Origin: Volutella citrinella
Taxonomy: Eukaryota; Ascomycota; Sordariomycetes; Hypocreales; Nectriaceae
Assembly (NCBI GenBank): GCA_034401135.1
Contig: JAWZSP010000004.1
Span: 434,001-498,000 of the forward strand
Length of the DNA: 64,000 bases
Direction: 5' to 3'
A model generated the notes under the pieces. It was given only the letters and a program-made list of their open reading frames with translations. It did not search any database and was not told the origin of the DNA. The position numbers were made by a program, and so were the translations under genes. Shown piece after piece: positions 42,495-53,574 of this stretch (position 1 is its first letter; each line of letters opens with the position of its first letter).

Positions 42495-43845
42495 CGGCGG
42501 ATTTCCGTGTTCCCCGTTGTTTGTCTTTGTTGCACGGCTGACGACTGGTGCCTGCAAAGCCACCCGTTCTGCGATCCCATTAATCTCCCACGTGGACGCG
42601 CAGAGGCTCATCCTGTAGGATCCTCCTGTCAGCAAGAGCCCCCAGCTTTGTGCTAGTAGATTTCGCTGCGTCGCATTGTATTCAATCACCCCAGTAGAAG
42701 CGAACAAGTCATTGCAAGGCTGAGGATTCAACAATGTTCATTCCGAGAGCGGAAGTCGCCAACCACGATCCAGGGTAGGAAGTCGCCCTCAACGCCCCGC
42801 ATGCACTACCCTATGTCTTTCTCCAATCCTCCCGCGATCGAGGCAGTATGTCCTTCCACCATCTCGTGTACATACGCATAAACCACTCCGCAACCCCGGC
42901 CAGCGTCGCATCTCCAACTATCAGATCGCCCAATCCGTCGCCAGCCTCAAATCATCGACAGTACCCGTGCGCAGTCGATCACGCATCACTCGGCGCCCAT
43001 CACTGCCACCACGGGCTGCCCACCCTCCCGCTGTCGCGTAACCACGTGTACCCTCCTCACACACACTCGCACACACACCTCACCCTCAGCTCCAGTATTC
43101 GCCTTGTCCAACCCCGCCTTTCTCCGTTGCCTTGCGGGACTGGCCGCCCGACCCGTCTTGCCTGCGGTCCGGCAAGTCCCCAACAATTCCCCTCCCGTAG
43201 ACTGCCATGTGCCTTCAAACCGCCATCCCATCAATGACGCGCCCAGAGTAGAGAGCCCATCTTGTCGCATGTAGTCTGCTTAGTACATCTTGGCCCGCCC
43301 TGCTTTTTGGTTGGCTAGGGGCGGTTCTAGCCGGCCGGAGCCGAGATGCTGGGTTAAACTCACGGCAGTGGCGGCTCGCTTTATGGACAGCCGCTTCAAC
43401 CCCACCGTTTCAGAGACGCCGTCCGGCCGGCACATGCATTGAGCGACGCGATAACTATCCATCTCCCTGCCGAGCACTTATCGTTCACATTCTGATAAGG
43501 AGGCGTTCTCAGCCCCGAGTACGCCACTGCCGCCTGCATGAGCGGCGGGGAACAAGAGGACCCAGAGCTACTAGTAGCTCGCGCGTGAAATAAGATGTGA
43601 AAGCTTTCAATTGACTGCAGCGCTATTGAGGCTTGCTCGGAATTCCTGATACCCCAGACGCTGGCTTCCACGCCTCTGTGTTCCCGATGACATGTCCGTA
43701 CCCAATCATCTGTTGCATCCCGAGTCCGGCATCCTTGGAGACTGGTCGTGTGTTTTGGCGACGGCCCAAGAGGACCGACACCAGCCACTTACAGCCTCGT
43801 CATTTGTCGTGGGCGAACACTTGGACTCGACCGGTGTTGAGAAAT

Positions 43846-44133
43846 TTAGTGCTATTGTCGCTCGTTAGTCTTATTGTCTCGTGGGTGAATGCGCAGCAGA
43901 GGCGTAGACTCACGTTGCAGGAAGAGCAGGCGCAGGAGTTGCAAGCGCCGTTGCAGTTGCAGGTGGAGCAGGAGCTGTGAGGGAACCCGTGTTAGTCTCA
44001 GGCTTGATTGTGCAAAGGAGTGGTTCCTTCTCAGCAGCAGATATCCAGGAGCTTGCCTGTGAGGCAGGCTTCGAGGAGCTGAAGAAGGCGAGTTCTGTAG
44101 GGAGGGAGGCATTGCGACTCACCAGGGAGACAT
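43846..44133 (-). CDS. Metallothionein (25 residues, 8 cysteines)
   Basis: A tiny spliced gene for a metal-binding metallothionein. Exon 1 is 44133-44123 (11 nt, ending within a Cys codon), exon 2 is 43974-43914 (61 nt) and exon 3 is 43851-43846 (His codon and TAA). The introns are 148 nt (gtgagt...ctcacag) and 62 nt (gtgagt...gacaatag, with a GACTAAC branch site). The joined frame gives 25 residues with cysteines at 4, 6, 9, 11, 15, 18, 20 and 23, that is three Cys-X-Cys pairs and no aromatic residue. The remaining residues are mostly Ser, Asn and Ala. Size and pattern are close to the copper metallothionein of Neurospora crassa and related small fungal metallothioneins, which bind copper in the cytosol and protect from metal or oxidative stress. 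A TATAAG box lies 122 nt upstream, and the leader is CT/CAAC-rich, as in strongly expressed fungal genes. It is invisible to ORF-based gene finding. Confidence 0.85.
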
Positions 44134-44255
44134 GTTGATTGTGGTTGGTGAAGAAAGGTCTTCGAAAGTTGTTGTAAGTGTTGTGATTGTTGTTGTTGAG
44201 TTGCTTGTTGGATGAGGAGAAAGATTTGATTCCAGACGGCGAGGCGGCTGCCTTC

Positions 44256-44261
44256 TTATAC
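44256..44261 (-). promoter_or_regulatory. TATA box of the metallothionein gene
   Basis: TATAAG on the minus strand, 122 nt before the start codon at 44133. It is followed by a leader rich in CAAC and CT. Confidence 0.65.
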
Positions 44262-47200
44262 TTGTTCGCTTCTGCGCCAGGCCTGGGTTCTCCCACACAT
44301 ACGCCTCTGTGTCGCAACCAGAATGGCCCATCCACATCCAAATCCCTTAACAGTTGCCTGATTATCGTATGCTTGCCGTGGGTGGCCCCAAATGGGGGAG
44401 GAGGCCCACCGATGCGTGCATGGTTGAAGCCATCCGGCCCATCCCTATGGGGACTCCCACGCTCAGATGGCCAACCACCATCTCGGGCCTTCCAGGCGTC
44501 ACGCGGCACCTTGGATTCACCCCGCATGCCGCTCAGCCTGCGGTAGTAGGGCATCCTGCCGCCATTGGCTGGCTCTGCTGTGGCGTTGTGCCCGTTCGTC
44601 TGCCCAACGGATACTGGACGGGCTGCCCGCAGAAGCGGCCCAAGCTCCCTCGTCAGCTTGGCAGAGCTCTCGACTACGTAGATTTGCATTCACGGAAATA
44701 GCTCAAGGGGGGGGCGTGTCGACTAGATGCGCACAGGCGTGGCATGTGTGATGGGCCATGGTCACCCTCCGACGTACTAGGCGGGTGCGTTGCACCGCAT
44801 CACTGATCCACAAGAGGATCGAATGGCCCTTGCACTGCTCGGGACGGACCCTGCTGATGTTTGGAAGCTCTCCGCAGATTTCTACCGCATGTCATCATGT
44901 CAAATGCCTGCTGCATTGCCAGCTAGCTAATGCTTGGGTTGAAGGCCTCATTTGGAGCAATGCTACGCCAATGCACGAAGACGCAATTCTCAGACGAGAA
45001 CCGAGGGCAAATGGAAGGGCGCCGAGCACGGCCTGCCTTGGATTGTTTGCTAAGTACGTCCTGGTGCAGCGCGGCCAAGTCGCGGCAACTTGCCAGAGCT
45101 AGACTTGCCCCAGCCTCGAGGGTGCAAGGAGCTCCGTGGGGGTCTCGACTGGTGAGGCGACAATACCCGCGCCAGACGGATGGCCGAGCGAGTAGCCCGT
45201 CCACACCGGTGAGCATGGGGCTTGCTTGAATTGGGAATGATTCGTTTACGTCCATAAGACTGCGGAAGGCGAAACAGGTACGTCTCGGCCTGCCTCATTG
45301 CTGAAACTAGTTCCATATAAGCTGGTGGAGAAGGCCGACTCCCTAGTGGCCTAGGGAGGGGCCTCGCGGGGGTGCCGGGGGCAATATGTCCTAACGGACG
45401 TAATGTGTGGCAGGATCCCACAGGAACAGGGCATGCGAGGGTGGGACAAATGGAGCACGGGGAGGTGCCGAGTGGAGGCCGGCTCGGGGTAGCATGGCCG
45501 GCCACTCGGCCACGGCGCAGTGACCCAGCGTACGGCGCCGGTCGAGTTCCTTCGCGAAAGACATACTCGATGGTTCGCCCGCATGTGCTGTTGGTGGCGC
45601 TGGCATCACCTGGGCGCACGACTATCTGCAACTAGCAGAGAGTGGCTTGCAAGACGGGCCATGGGAGTGGCAGTTTTACGGAGAGATAAGGGTCCGGCAG
45701 CGCATGCTCAGTGACGACGACGAAAGACGGGAGGTTGCAGTGGAGCGAGGACGTGTATCAAGCACCAAGGAGGGGGGTGAGGGATAATGCGGACTGGTGT
45801 AGGCAGGCGGCAGAGATGGGACCACAAAAACTACCACAGCATGCCACTGGGTAGTGACGAGTTGGGCCTGTCCCGATTCTGCCTGATGCATGCATGCATC
45901 CCACGCATGGCAGACGCACAGGACATGGCTTGGGGAGGGCCGCCGGCCGGGTCGTGATGGCATGGTGTAAGGACAAAGCGTCGGCTGGGATTCATTGGCT
46001 CAATGACGTGCCGGGCGGCTCAGCAGCCGGGGAGATGCGGAATATGGAAGGGCTTCGATTGGTGAGTATGGACAAACCAACACGCAGTAGGACTATCATT
46101 GCGACTGGGAGTGCATCGGCGTTGGTTGATCTAGTCATGGGAACGGCCCAGCGCCAAGTGGCGGCGTAGTCGTGACCAATGCCCAGACGGACGATGATCA
46201 CTTTCTGGAGAGGAAGGGGGGTGTGCAATCGACGATTGAGTGAGTGGGTGGGATGGATGGAAGAATGAGGCCAGAACAGTGACGACAAAAGCGAGCGATA
46301 CATCCCACCCTTGACGCGGTAAGCGCAGGAGGGAGTTGGGAGACGGACGAGGACCGAAGCAAATCTGATGTGCTTTGCGCCTTGGCCAGAACAAAGAAAA
46401 CAAGTGGACTCACCCAGTCGTGTTTGCATACATTGACAAGGCAGAGGGGGACGGAAACGAACCAGCCCGAGCAGGCAGGCAGCTGAAGTGAGTAGAGAAT
46501 CCTGGGAGTGGACACCCGCTTTGCATTGGGTCCAGACAGGACGGGATGAGGAGGACATATTAGGGAACCTCGCTCCACTCCTCTTCGCAGCCCATTAGTC
46601 ACGGGAGTGAGCAGCGAAAGAGCTGGGACATAATCAACGGCATTATTCACCGTCACGCAACTGACTGGGCGTCCCCTGCACCGAAGCGGTCCGGCCGGTG
46701 AGATGGCAGACAAAGAGACGAACCAGGTGAGCGAAGTCCCTCTTCTCACCGGAACACGATGCCGAGCCAGCGTGGGTACCAGCCTCCGTCCGTGGGGACT
46801 GGAAGAAAACTCTGCCCGCCCATCATCAGACCAGGAACACCAGATGCGCCCGCGGGATGGGGGTCAATCGTGGACCATGGCGCGGTGGCATGCCACGCCG
46901 ACCAACCCAGCTGAGGCATATTTCCGAGGATAGCGCTGGTTGCCTGCCACTAGATGGAGACGAAGCGAAGGGGAGAGAGGGGGGAAGGGGGGGAGCAAAA
47001 GGATCGGGGAGCCCTCTCTGTCTCTGAGAGCAGGCAGTCCGTCTGATGGCTCGAAGCCCTCGACCTTGTCCCTCTGTTGTCGACTCCTGGCAGTCGGTCT
47101 GTTGAGTGAGTGAACCAGCGGTGGAACGATCGAATACTGCGAAATACCAGCGCTTCTGGCGGCAGAGGCGGTGGTTGGTCGACGGACTGACGGCTGATCG

Positions 47201-47329
47201 GTGGCTGTCAGGCTGAATTCGCGACCTCTCCGTTGGTGAAGCAGTTCTCAAGACTTTGGCTAAACGGCACAGCACTGACGCAGCAGGACACCAGAACGAG
47301 ACGTTGAGACTGACGGCAAGCGGTTCCTA

Positions 47330-47335
47330 CTTATA
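47330..47335 (-). promoter_or_regulatory. TATA-like box of a possible minus-strand transcription unit
   Basis: TATAAG in a good context (gcattataagtagg on the minus strand), followed by a leader of about 400 nt without ATG and then by a 58-codon frame at 46920-46745. The product was not recognised. Confidence 0.3.
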
Positions 47336-48452
47336 ATGCACTCAGATCCAGGCACCGCCTCGTTAGCCTCCGATCTGCTGCTCCCTTCCCAACGACCGGG
47401 TTGCCGGATGATGCAACGCCGTTCCCACCTAGTCTTTGGGCAGGGAACGCGTCAGTCAGATAGCAGCACGTCTGCACGATCTCGCACGCATGGACGGCAT
47501 ATGGAGGAGGAGGAGGGTGAGGGCGTCGCGAGGTGCGATGGGCGTGCGCGATAGAGGGAGCATCGAATGAGGCCATCCAGGTTGTCCATCAGGGTTCGCG
47601 GCCATCCGGGTTCTCACAGCCCAGCCCAGCCTAAAATTGTTTACGAGGTACGGTGTCCAGCGCGTGCGCGGCCCGCAAAACCAAAAGTACCACTCTATCA
47701 CGGGACTCGAGCGTTGTCACGGTTCTTGGGCGTTGATGGAGCGGTAAGGAGACGTGTATAGAGTGTAGTCAATATATTGCGTGTTGGTATCGCACAGATG
47801 CTGCGCCGCCTACTTAAATGGCCCTCTGACCCGTTCACCTTTTCTTGGGAGCAACCAGCCAAGTCAAGAAGCTTGCTTGAGCACTCGAAAAAAAACCAAA
47901 GACGCGTGCGATTACTTGTCGAAAAACCAACAGCGCCTTGCTGGCTGCCCATCGAATACGAATCGAATATCAACTTGAACGCGACTCGAAGACTGGTGCA
48001 TGCTAGTCCTATCTCTGATACTAGTTGGGGTTAGTTTCAGTCCTTGTCCACCAGCATCCAACCCAACCAACGACAACTCGCAACAACATGAACACTTCTA
48101 CTACCCGTCACACCCTTGCCAAACCGATTCGAGAACGAACCCGAAATGATCGATTGAATAAACCGGTTTCAATAACATGCCGCCCTCGAACAAGTAGCTG
48201 ATGTCAAGTTGCACGGCTGACCATCCTATTGTCAACCTCGAACCATGAGCCCGATAACTTCCTATCCCGACAACACTCGAGCGAAAAAATGTGCCGTTGC
48301 TTTGGATACATCTATTATTCTCTTGAGAAGTTGATCGAGCAAACCCCCTCTCTCGGCCGACCGCAGATCCGATCAATAGTTGTTCAAAGGCTTGCACTAC
48401 AACCTCGTGCTCCGAACAGAACTGGATAGGGACAGTGAGCTAGAGGATCGAG

Positions 48453-48458
48453 TATAAA
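48453..48458 (+). promoter_or_regulatory. TATA-like box without an assigned gene
   Basis: TATAAA followed by a CT-rich leader and an ATG at about 48569 that opens only 11 codons (or is followed by a gtaacg donor after 7 nt). No gene could be completed. Confidence 0.25.
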
Positions 48459-51166
48459 TGCGCAGAAAACAAAACAAGAAAGCTCGTGCTCTTGTCTTTG
48501 TTGTCTTTCCAAGGGTTGCACTCCTGCACCTACAGACTTCGGCTCAGTCTAACAGGACAGGTTGAGGCATGAAAGGTAACGACCACATGAATGCACCAGA
48601 CTGAAATGGTTTGCCCCGTGAAGCCAATCCGCCAATCAGGACTTGTGTGATTTCCGCTTATTCCAAGCATTACCGGTTGCCACACCAGTGCGGCTGCAAT
48701 GCCGCCATGTTGACATGTGCTCATCGTCTGGCTTGACACAAGCTCATACTCCAGAGTGACCCAAACTCTGGAACAAGTGACCAATGTTAAGCCCCATTCC
48801 GTACCATCTTGATGTGTTTGTAGAGAGGGTGATATTGTGTGAAAGATGCCAACTAATTTATTCTTGACCACCTGGTGCTGCAGAATGTGTCTGATGTCAC
48901 CGTCCATCCAAAGGAGGTGATATCTCGAAGTCGGCCAAAAACGCTAGGGGGCCTGCAGAAAACCAGTTAGCATCTCAAATCCCTTCAAGGCGTACTTGCG
49001 GTTCAAGTCTGGGCCCCCACGTTTCGTCTCAGCACGGCGTTCTCTCGGCACTGCCGTTGTTTCCTCCCCGACCAGCCGACTCTTGATTGTTACCTCCTTT
49101 TCCCACACCAAGCCACTTCAGGTGTGGCAGTCTCGGTTCAAGGACTTTTGCTACTTCCCATGTCCAACTGGCAAGGTTCACGGTCCCTAAACCCACCCCC
49201 TGAGCCTGAGGCTCGTGCCCCAATACGCCATGGGGGTTCCCAGACGTGCTCTTAGGCTGCCTGCGCTATTGATGCATTCGAATCCATACAGTCACCCAAA
49301 CTAGTTGCGTGGGGGTCTACCCAGACGTGCAGGCTTCCCCGGTAAACAGATCCTATTCGTTTGCTTACTGATAGAATTACTTGCGAATTATCTCACGAGT
49401 ATCTGGGGAGCGGGGGTTGCATCGGCTGCCCGCCTCACATTCGGCGGCTCACCCCGTTCGTTCCGCTCAGGGTTTTTCAAGACCCCGTTCGAGTTGTTCT
49501 GGCACAAACCCAGCTGTCTTGTTGTTTTGGGGTTGGTACGGCAAGCTCTAGCATCCCGAAACCTCGAGTTCAAGAGGTACACAGGCGCGTGCTTCTACAG
49601 CTAGACAATAGCAAGACCGTGATCAGGAGGCTGATGAAATTGTAACAGGTTGACGCTAGTGTTTGATGGTTTGAATCATTTTCAGGCAACGATCCGGGAT
49701 GCGTCTACGAGTTATGGGCGTGTTCAACCTCATTGCCTTCACACCTTGCGGCCAGATTTACATCATTGATCTCTAAGAAGCCGAATTCCTTGCCGACAAA
49801 ATGCGTTTATTTCATCGATTGGCTACGCCAACGACCGACTAAAAAGTGTACTGAAGACAGCAGCCAGCTCTTTAAACCCCACCCCATACACACCATGCAC
49901 GAGATTGCCAGAGCTCCTCCACCTTACAACTCTTCCAAGTCGATGAGACTAGACGCTCTGACTTTGAGACTTCGAAACGGCTCGATACTATAAAACATAT
50001 AATACTTCAGCCACAATGAGAATGGCGTCGTCCGCATTCTTAGGCCGTCGAAACCGTCGAAACCATCGCAACCGGGGAGAACGCCTCTTGCCTGGGCCAA
50101 TTGAGACCCGACCCGATCACTACACACCCAGCCTATGGCGATAGAATCGGTGCCCTCTTTCCCACAACTCTTCTCTCTTCATTTGTATCAATGTCATGCT
50201 GGATCCTGGAAATCACTGGAAGATGGATATATTGGGTGGGAAAAGGTTGACATCGCCTGGAGCAGACTTCCATCCTACCACCCAAGGCTATAATAACGGA
50301 CAATTGGCGCACGACAGCGACCATGTTCGATCTCGGCCAAAGCCCCCGAATGGCTTGCTATTTAGTCGAAGTCTGATGCCACCATACACTGGTCTGGCTG
50401 TCGGATTTCGCGACATTTTTTACGCAACTGGCGCGAGACCAGCTACATTGAACTAGGAGGAAGACAATATTGCTGCCTGGTGCTTGACTGGGATTCCATC
50501 ACACCCCGATTGGTTTGCTACTCAAACCTCTTTGAGTAGCGTTCAATGTCACAGGCGTGATATTGCTCGGGCCTGGGAGGGCCTTTGTCAAGTGGGGTGG
50601 GAAAATCCGCCCAGGTGCTGTTGGCCCGAGCCCAGCCTTTGACATGGCTTCCCATTGCTCCACACGACCCTACGACTTGAACAAAGGCTTCAGTGTCGAG
50701 CTTGTGGCCATCTTGACGCCTGCAGTGTTGTGTGTTGGTGTACTATACTGTACAAACTTCCCAACCGTCGGAACCCGCCTTCGTGTTTCACGAGGTCTGT
50801 TTGTCAGTGCTTCAACAGGCCCGAAAGGCTTTGATTCATTATTTTTGGTGGCTCCCTCACATCTCCCCCTTGCTCTTTGTTCTTCAGGAACCATTGCATG
50901 ACTCCATGTCCACTTGCCGACCAACATCTTCTGAACCACGCTGTTGTGCTTGGAGGCCAGGCGCATGGACATGCGTGTGTTCCAAGTTGGCACAGCTGTG
51001 GCTCACATCTATTTATACCTGCTTGACCCTCTTCTTCTTGTTTCTTCTCCATTTTACTGTACGAATAAGCATAGCGACACCAGACCTTTGCCTACCCATC
51101 ACCCTCCGTGGAACATCAACAAATCTGAGCAAGAGTGATCTACTTCAGTAGATCTTGACACTGAAA

Positions 51167-51504
51167 ATGACTGGGTAAGTCTAGCTTCTTCTGCATCTAG
51201 CAAGTAGGCGGGAAAGGTGATTAACAATTATAGGGAATCGCAAACTGCACCGGTTGATTACAATTCCGTCGAGAGTCAAATGTCCAACGCAGAACGTGCG
51301 GTGGTTGAGCGGGTCATGGACCTCGTCGAACAGGGAAAATACAACGAAGCCAAGGCCTCCTTTTTGAGCGATATGGGCAAGATAGGCCAGCTACCGCCTT
51401 ACATCTTGGTGCAGGTGGGCTTCAATGAGGCTGGGGAATGTCCTGATCGCATTCGGAAATTTCTCCTCGGCTTTTGGGCTACTCGCTACCCCTGCAGCTC
51501 GTAG
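51167..51504 (+). CDS. Small hypothetical protein, two exons
   Basis: A 92-residue protein from exon 1, 51167-51174 (8 nt, with the start codon), and exon 2, 51234-51504. The 59-nt intron is gtaagt...ttatag, and the phases join as a Gly codon. A TATA-like TTTATA lies about 150 nt upstream. The protein is charged, with a helical centre (SNAERAVVERVMDLVEQGKY) and an amphipathic feel; there is no signal peptide. Another intron starting at the GTGGGC near 51416 could replace the C-terminus, and cannot be excluded. No family is recognised. Confidence 0.5.
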
Positions 51505-52074
51505 TAAATAATGGGTTATATGTTCTGATGCAATCGGGATATCGTAACAGAATCACATTGTTCTCATACCTAAGAGAGTTGTCGCCCTATCTTTGTGTGT
51601 TTCGCTGTGATAAATACGTGGGGATAGATCGCCGCCCGGGGAAATTGGGGGGCGAGTGACGATGATATGCTGTGGGGAATTTAGCTGCTCCGTCCACCAT
51701 GAATGCTGGGCCTCGGATCAGATAAAGACGGACCAGCCGCCCATTACCATCAAGCAACCCACCATATGCCGGCCCTCCGCCGTCTCGTGCATGACCACCT
51801 ACCCACCATAGCATGAAACCACCCTGCTTGCCTGCTTTGCATTCCCCTAGGATGCTGGGCCGTCATCCCCGTGACAAAAAGGTGGGTTATGTGGGTGTGA
51901 CTCGTATTATTCCGCCGATTTTCCGAGTTGGCGCCTCGTCTTGCCCGATTCTGTCCCCGGCCCTTCGAGCGCTGCCCTCGTCTTAAAGGTCGAATTCACC
52001 CCCCCACCGGTGTTGGTGGTGGCCATTAGTCCGTCAGTCAATCATCGGGATCAGCTCGCAGTCGTACGCACGGG
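51505..52074. other. Intergenic region upstream of the DUF1593 gene
   Basis: About 570 nt, GC-rich toward the right, that should hold the promoter of the DUF1593 gene. No other gene is seen. Confidence 0.5.
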
Positions 52075-53574
52075 ATGGCTGCCACCAACACGTCGGGCCG
52101 GGAGTCGATCCTCCCCTTCGCGTCCAAGCACCGCGTCTTCATCCTCACCGACATCACAAACGAGCCCGACGATGCAGAGTCCTTCTGTCGCTACCTGACC
52201 TACTCGAACCAGTTCAAGACGGAGGGCGTTGTAGCCGTCACGTCCTTCTGGCTGAAGAACAAGGTCGCTCCCGAGAGGCTGCACGAGATTGTGGACGGCT
52301 ACGAGCAGGTTGTCGATAACCTCAACGCCCACGCTCACCCCGACTTCCCGTATCCTACCGCCGACCATGTCCGGACCCTCATCAAGGCCGGGCCTCCCGT
52401 GTACGGCATGGCTGCCGTTGGCGACGACATCCCCCTCAGCGAAGGAGGCGAACTGCTCCTCGAGCGACTGACCTCGGATGACAACGAGCCTCTCTGGGTC
52501 ATCGTCTGGGGCGGCGTCAACGTCCTGGCCCAGGTCCTGCAGCGAATCCGCAACAGGCCCGATGCCGCGGCGCTGCGATCCAAACTCCGCGTCTACACCA
52601 TCTCGGACCAGGATAACTGCGGCGGCTGGATCCGGCAGCAGTGGCCTGAGATCTTCTACATCTGCTCCGTTCACGGCTTCAACCAGGCCGGAACCGCGAC
52701 CTGGACTGCCATCTCGGCGCCCTGCGATGAGGGAGGGCCTGATGCCAGCAAGGTCACCCACGAATGGCTCAAGGAGCACATCCGCATTGGCCCTCTAGGC
52801 GCCAAGTATCCAGACTTTACGTTTCTCATCGAGGGAGACACCCCCACCTTCTTATACCTGATGCAGAACGGCCTCAACGTGCCCGAGGAGCCCTCATACG
52901 GCTCATGGGGAGGCCGATACCTGCCCGCCAACGTGCACGAGGAGGGACTGTCGAACCGTGGGCACTTCGCCGATGCGGCCGACGCCGTTGTTGGCTATGA
53001 TGGCAGAAAGTATCACAGCAATAAGGCGTCGCTGTGGCGATGGAGGAACGCCTTCCAGGACGACTTTGCCGCCAGGATGCAGTGGACGCTGTCGTCCGAC
53101 TTCGCCAAGGGCAACCACCACCCCGTTGTGGCCATCAACGGCGTGTTTGGGTACCAGCCCATTCACATCGAGGCCGACGCTGGTTCGACATTTACTCTTG
53201 ACGCCTCCAAGACGTACGATCCGGATGGCGATAAGCTGACCTTCAAGTGGTTTCAGTACCGCGAGCCTAGCGCCACGCAGACGTATCACGGCTACGAAGT
53301 CTCCGACCTTGGCCTCAAGCCCCTAAGCGACGGAAAACAAGTCGAGGTGACCGTCGCGCCGGCAAACAAGTCTTGCATCATTGTGCGGGAGCAAATCTCG
53401 GTTGAGAAGGGCTTGCCGCTGCACCTCATCCTCGAGGTTACGGATGCTGGCACGCCGCCTCTGACGAGCTACCGCCGAGTCATCATCCAGCCTGTTGACC
53501 GACAATACTCGGGACCTGGTTCTGCGACTAAGCTGACTGATGAGGAGATTGCGGAGCTGCTGTATAAAGAATAA
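52075..53574 (+). CDS. DUF1593 (Sde0182-like) nucleoside-hydrolase-fold protein
   Basis: A 499-residue intronless protein of the DUF1593 / cellulose-binding Sde0182-like family (PF07632). The N-terminal domain has a nucleoside-hydrolase-like fold: RVFILTDITNEPDDAESFCRYL carries the Asp-rich metal-binding pattern, and VIVWGGVNVLAQVL and RVYTISDQDNCGGWI are conserved blocks. The C-terminal beta-rich part includes LDASKTYDPDGDKLTFKWFQY, typical of a PKD/Ig-like strand set, and ends LEVTDAGTPPLTSYRRVIIQP. In bacteria relatives bind cellulose or are near carbohydrate-use genes; fungal members are uncharacterised. No signal peptide is visible at the chosen ATG (52075-52077), so it would be cytosolic unless an upstream exon exists. 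It is followed 1.5 kb on by a sugar transporter gene. Confidence 0.9.
   Translation: MAATNTSGRESILPFASKHRVFILTDITNEPDDAESFCRYLTYSNQFKTEGVVAVTSFWLKNKVAPERLHEIVDGYEQVVDNLNAHAHPDFPYPTADHVRTLIKAGPPVYGMAAVGDDIPLSEGGELLLERLTSDDNEPLWVIVWGGVNVLAQVLQRIRNRPDAAALRSKLRVYTISDQDNCGGWIRQQWPEIFYICSVHGFNQAGTATWTAISAPCDEGGPDASKVTHEWLKEHIRIGPLGAKYPDFTFLIEGDTPTFLYLMQNGLNVPEEPSYGSWGGRYLPANVHEEGLSNRGHFADAADAVVGYDGRKYHSNKASLWRWRNAFQDDFAARMQWTLSSDFAKGNHHPVVAINGVFGYQPIHIEADAGSTFTLDASKTYDPDGDKLTFKWFQYREPSATQTYHGYEVSDLGLKPLSDGKQVEVTVAPANKSCIIVREQISVEKGLPLHLILEVTDAGTPPLTSYRRVIIQPVDRQYSGPGSATKLTDEEIAELLYKE

Larger units (their letters stand above)
39892..43845. other. Gene-poor region, left part
   Basis: About 4 kb between the HET gene start and the metallothionein 3' end. 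Dense short frames on both strands lack domains, signal peptides and splice consistency. It includes the HET promoter, a GGC-repeat (40808-40822), a 15-bp perfect tandem duplication (42465-42494) and CA-rich stretches near 43060-43081. No tRNA or other RNA gene was recognised. Confidence 0.5.
44134..51166. other. Gene-poor region, right part
   Basis: Seven kilobases without a supported gene. Several TATA-like boxes followed by CT-rich leaders occur (minus strand at 47330-47335, plus strand at 48453-48458 and 51010-51018), of which only the last leads to an accepted gene. Open frames of 100-190 codons lack ATG starts or domains. Short repeats of the cgtcgaaac type lie near 50040-50065. Confidence 0.45.

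Noticed and set aside
43910..44689. 259-codon minus-strand frame over the metallothionein locus
   Set aside because: It runs through the TATA box, leader and introns of the metallothionein, has low complexity and no recognised domain.
45992..46558. 188-codon minus-strand frame with an ATG start
   Set aside because: No domain or signal peptide; one internal stretch looks coding-like, but the frame is in a region where similar frames occur on all strands. Kept only as context for the possible transcript starting at 47.3 kb.
48680..48740. Cys-Gly-Cys-Asn-like codons suggesting a second metallothionein
   Set aside because: Only three cysteines, no Cys-X-Cys series, and no joinable start exon apart from a speculative one.
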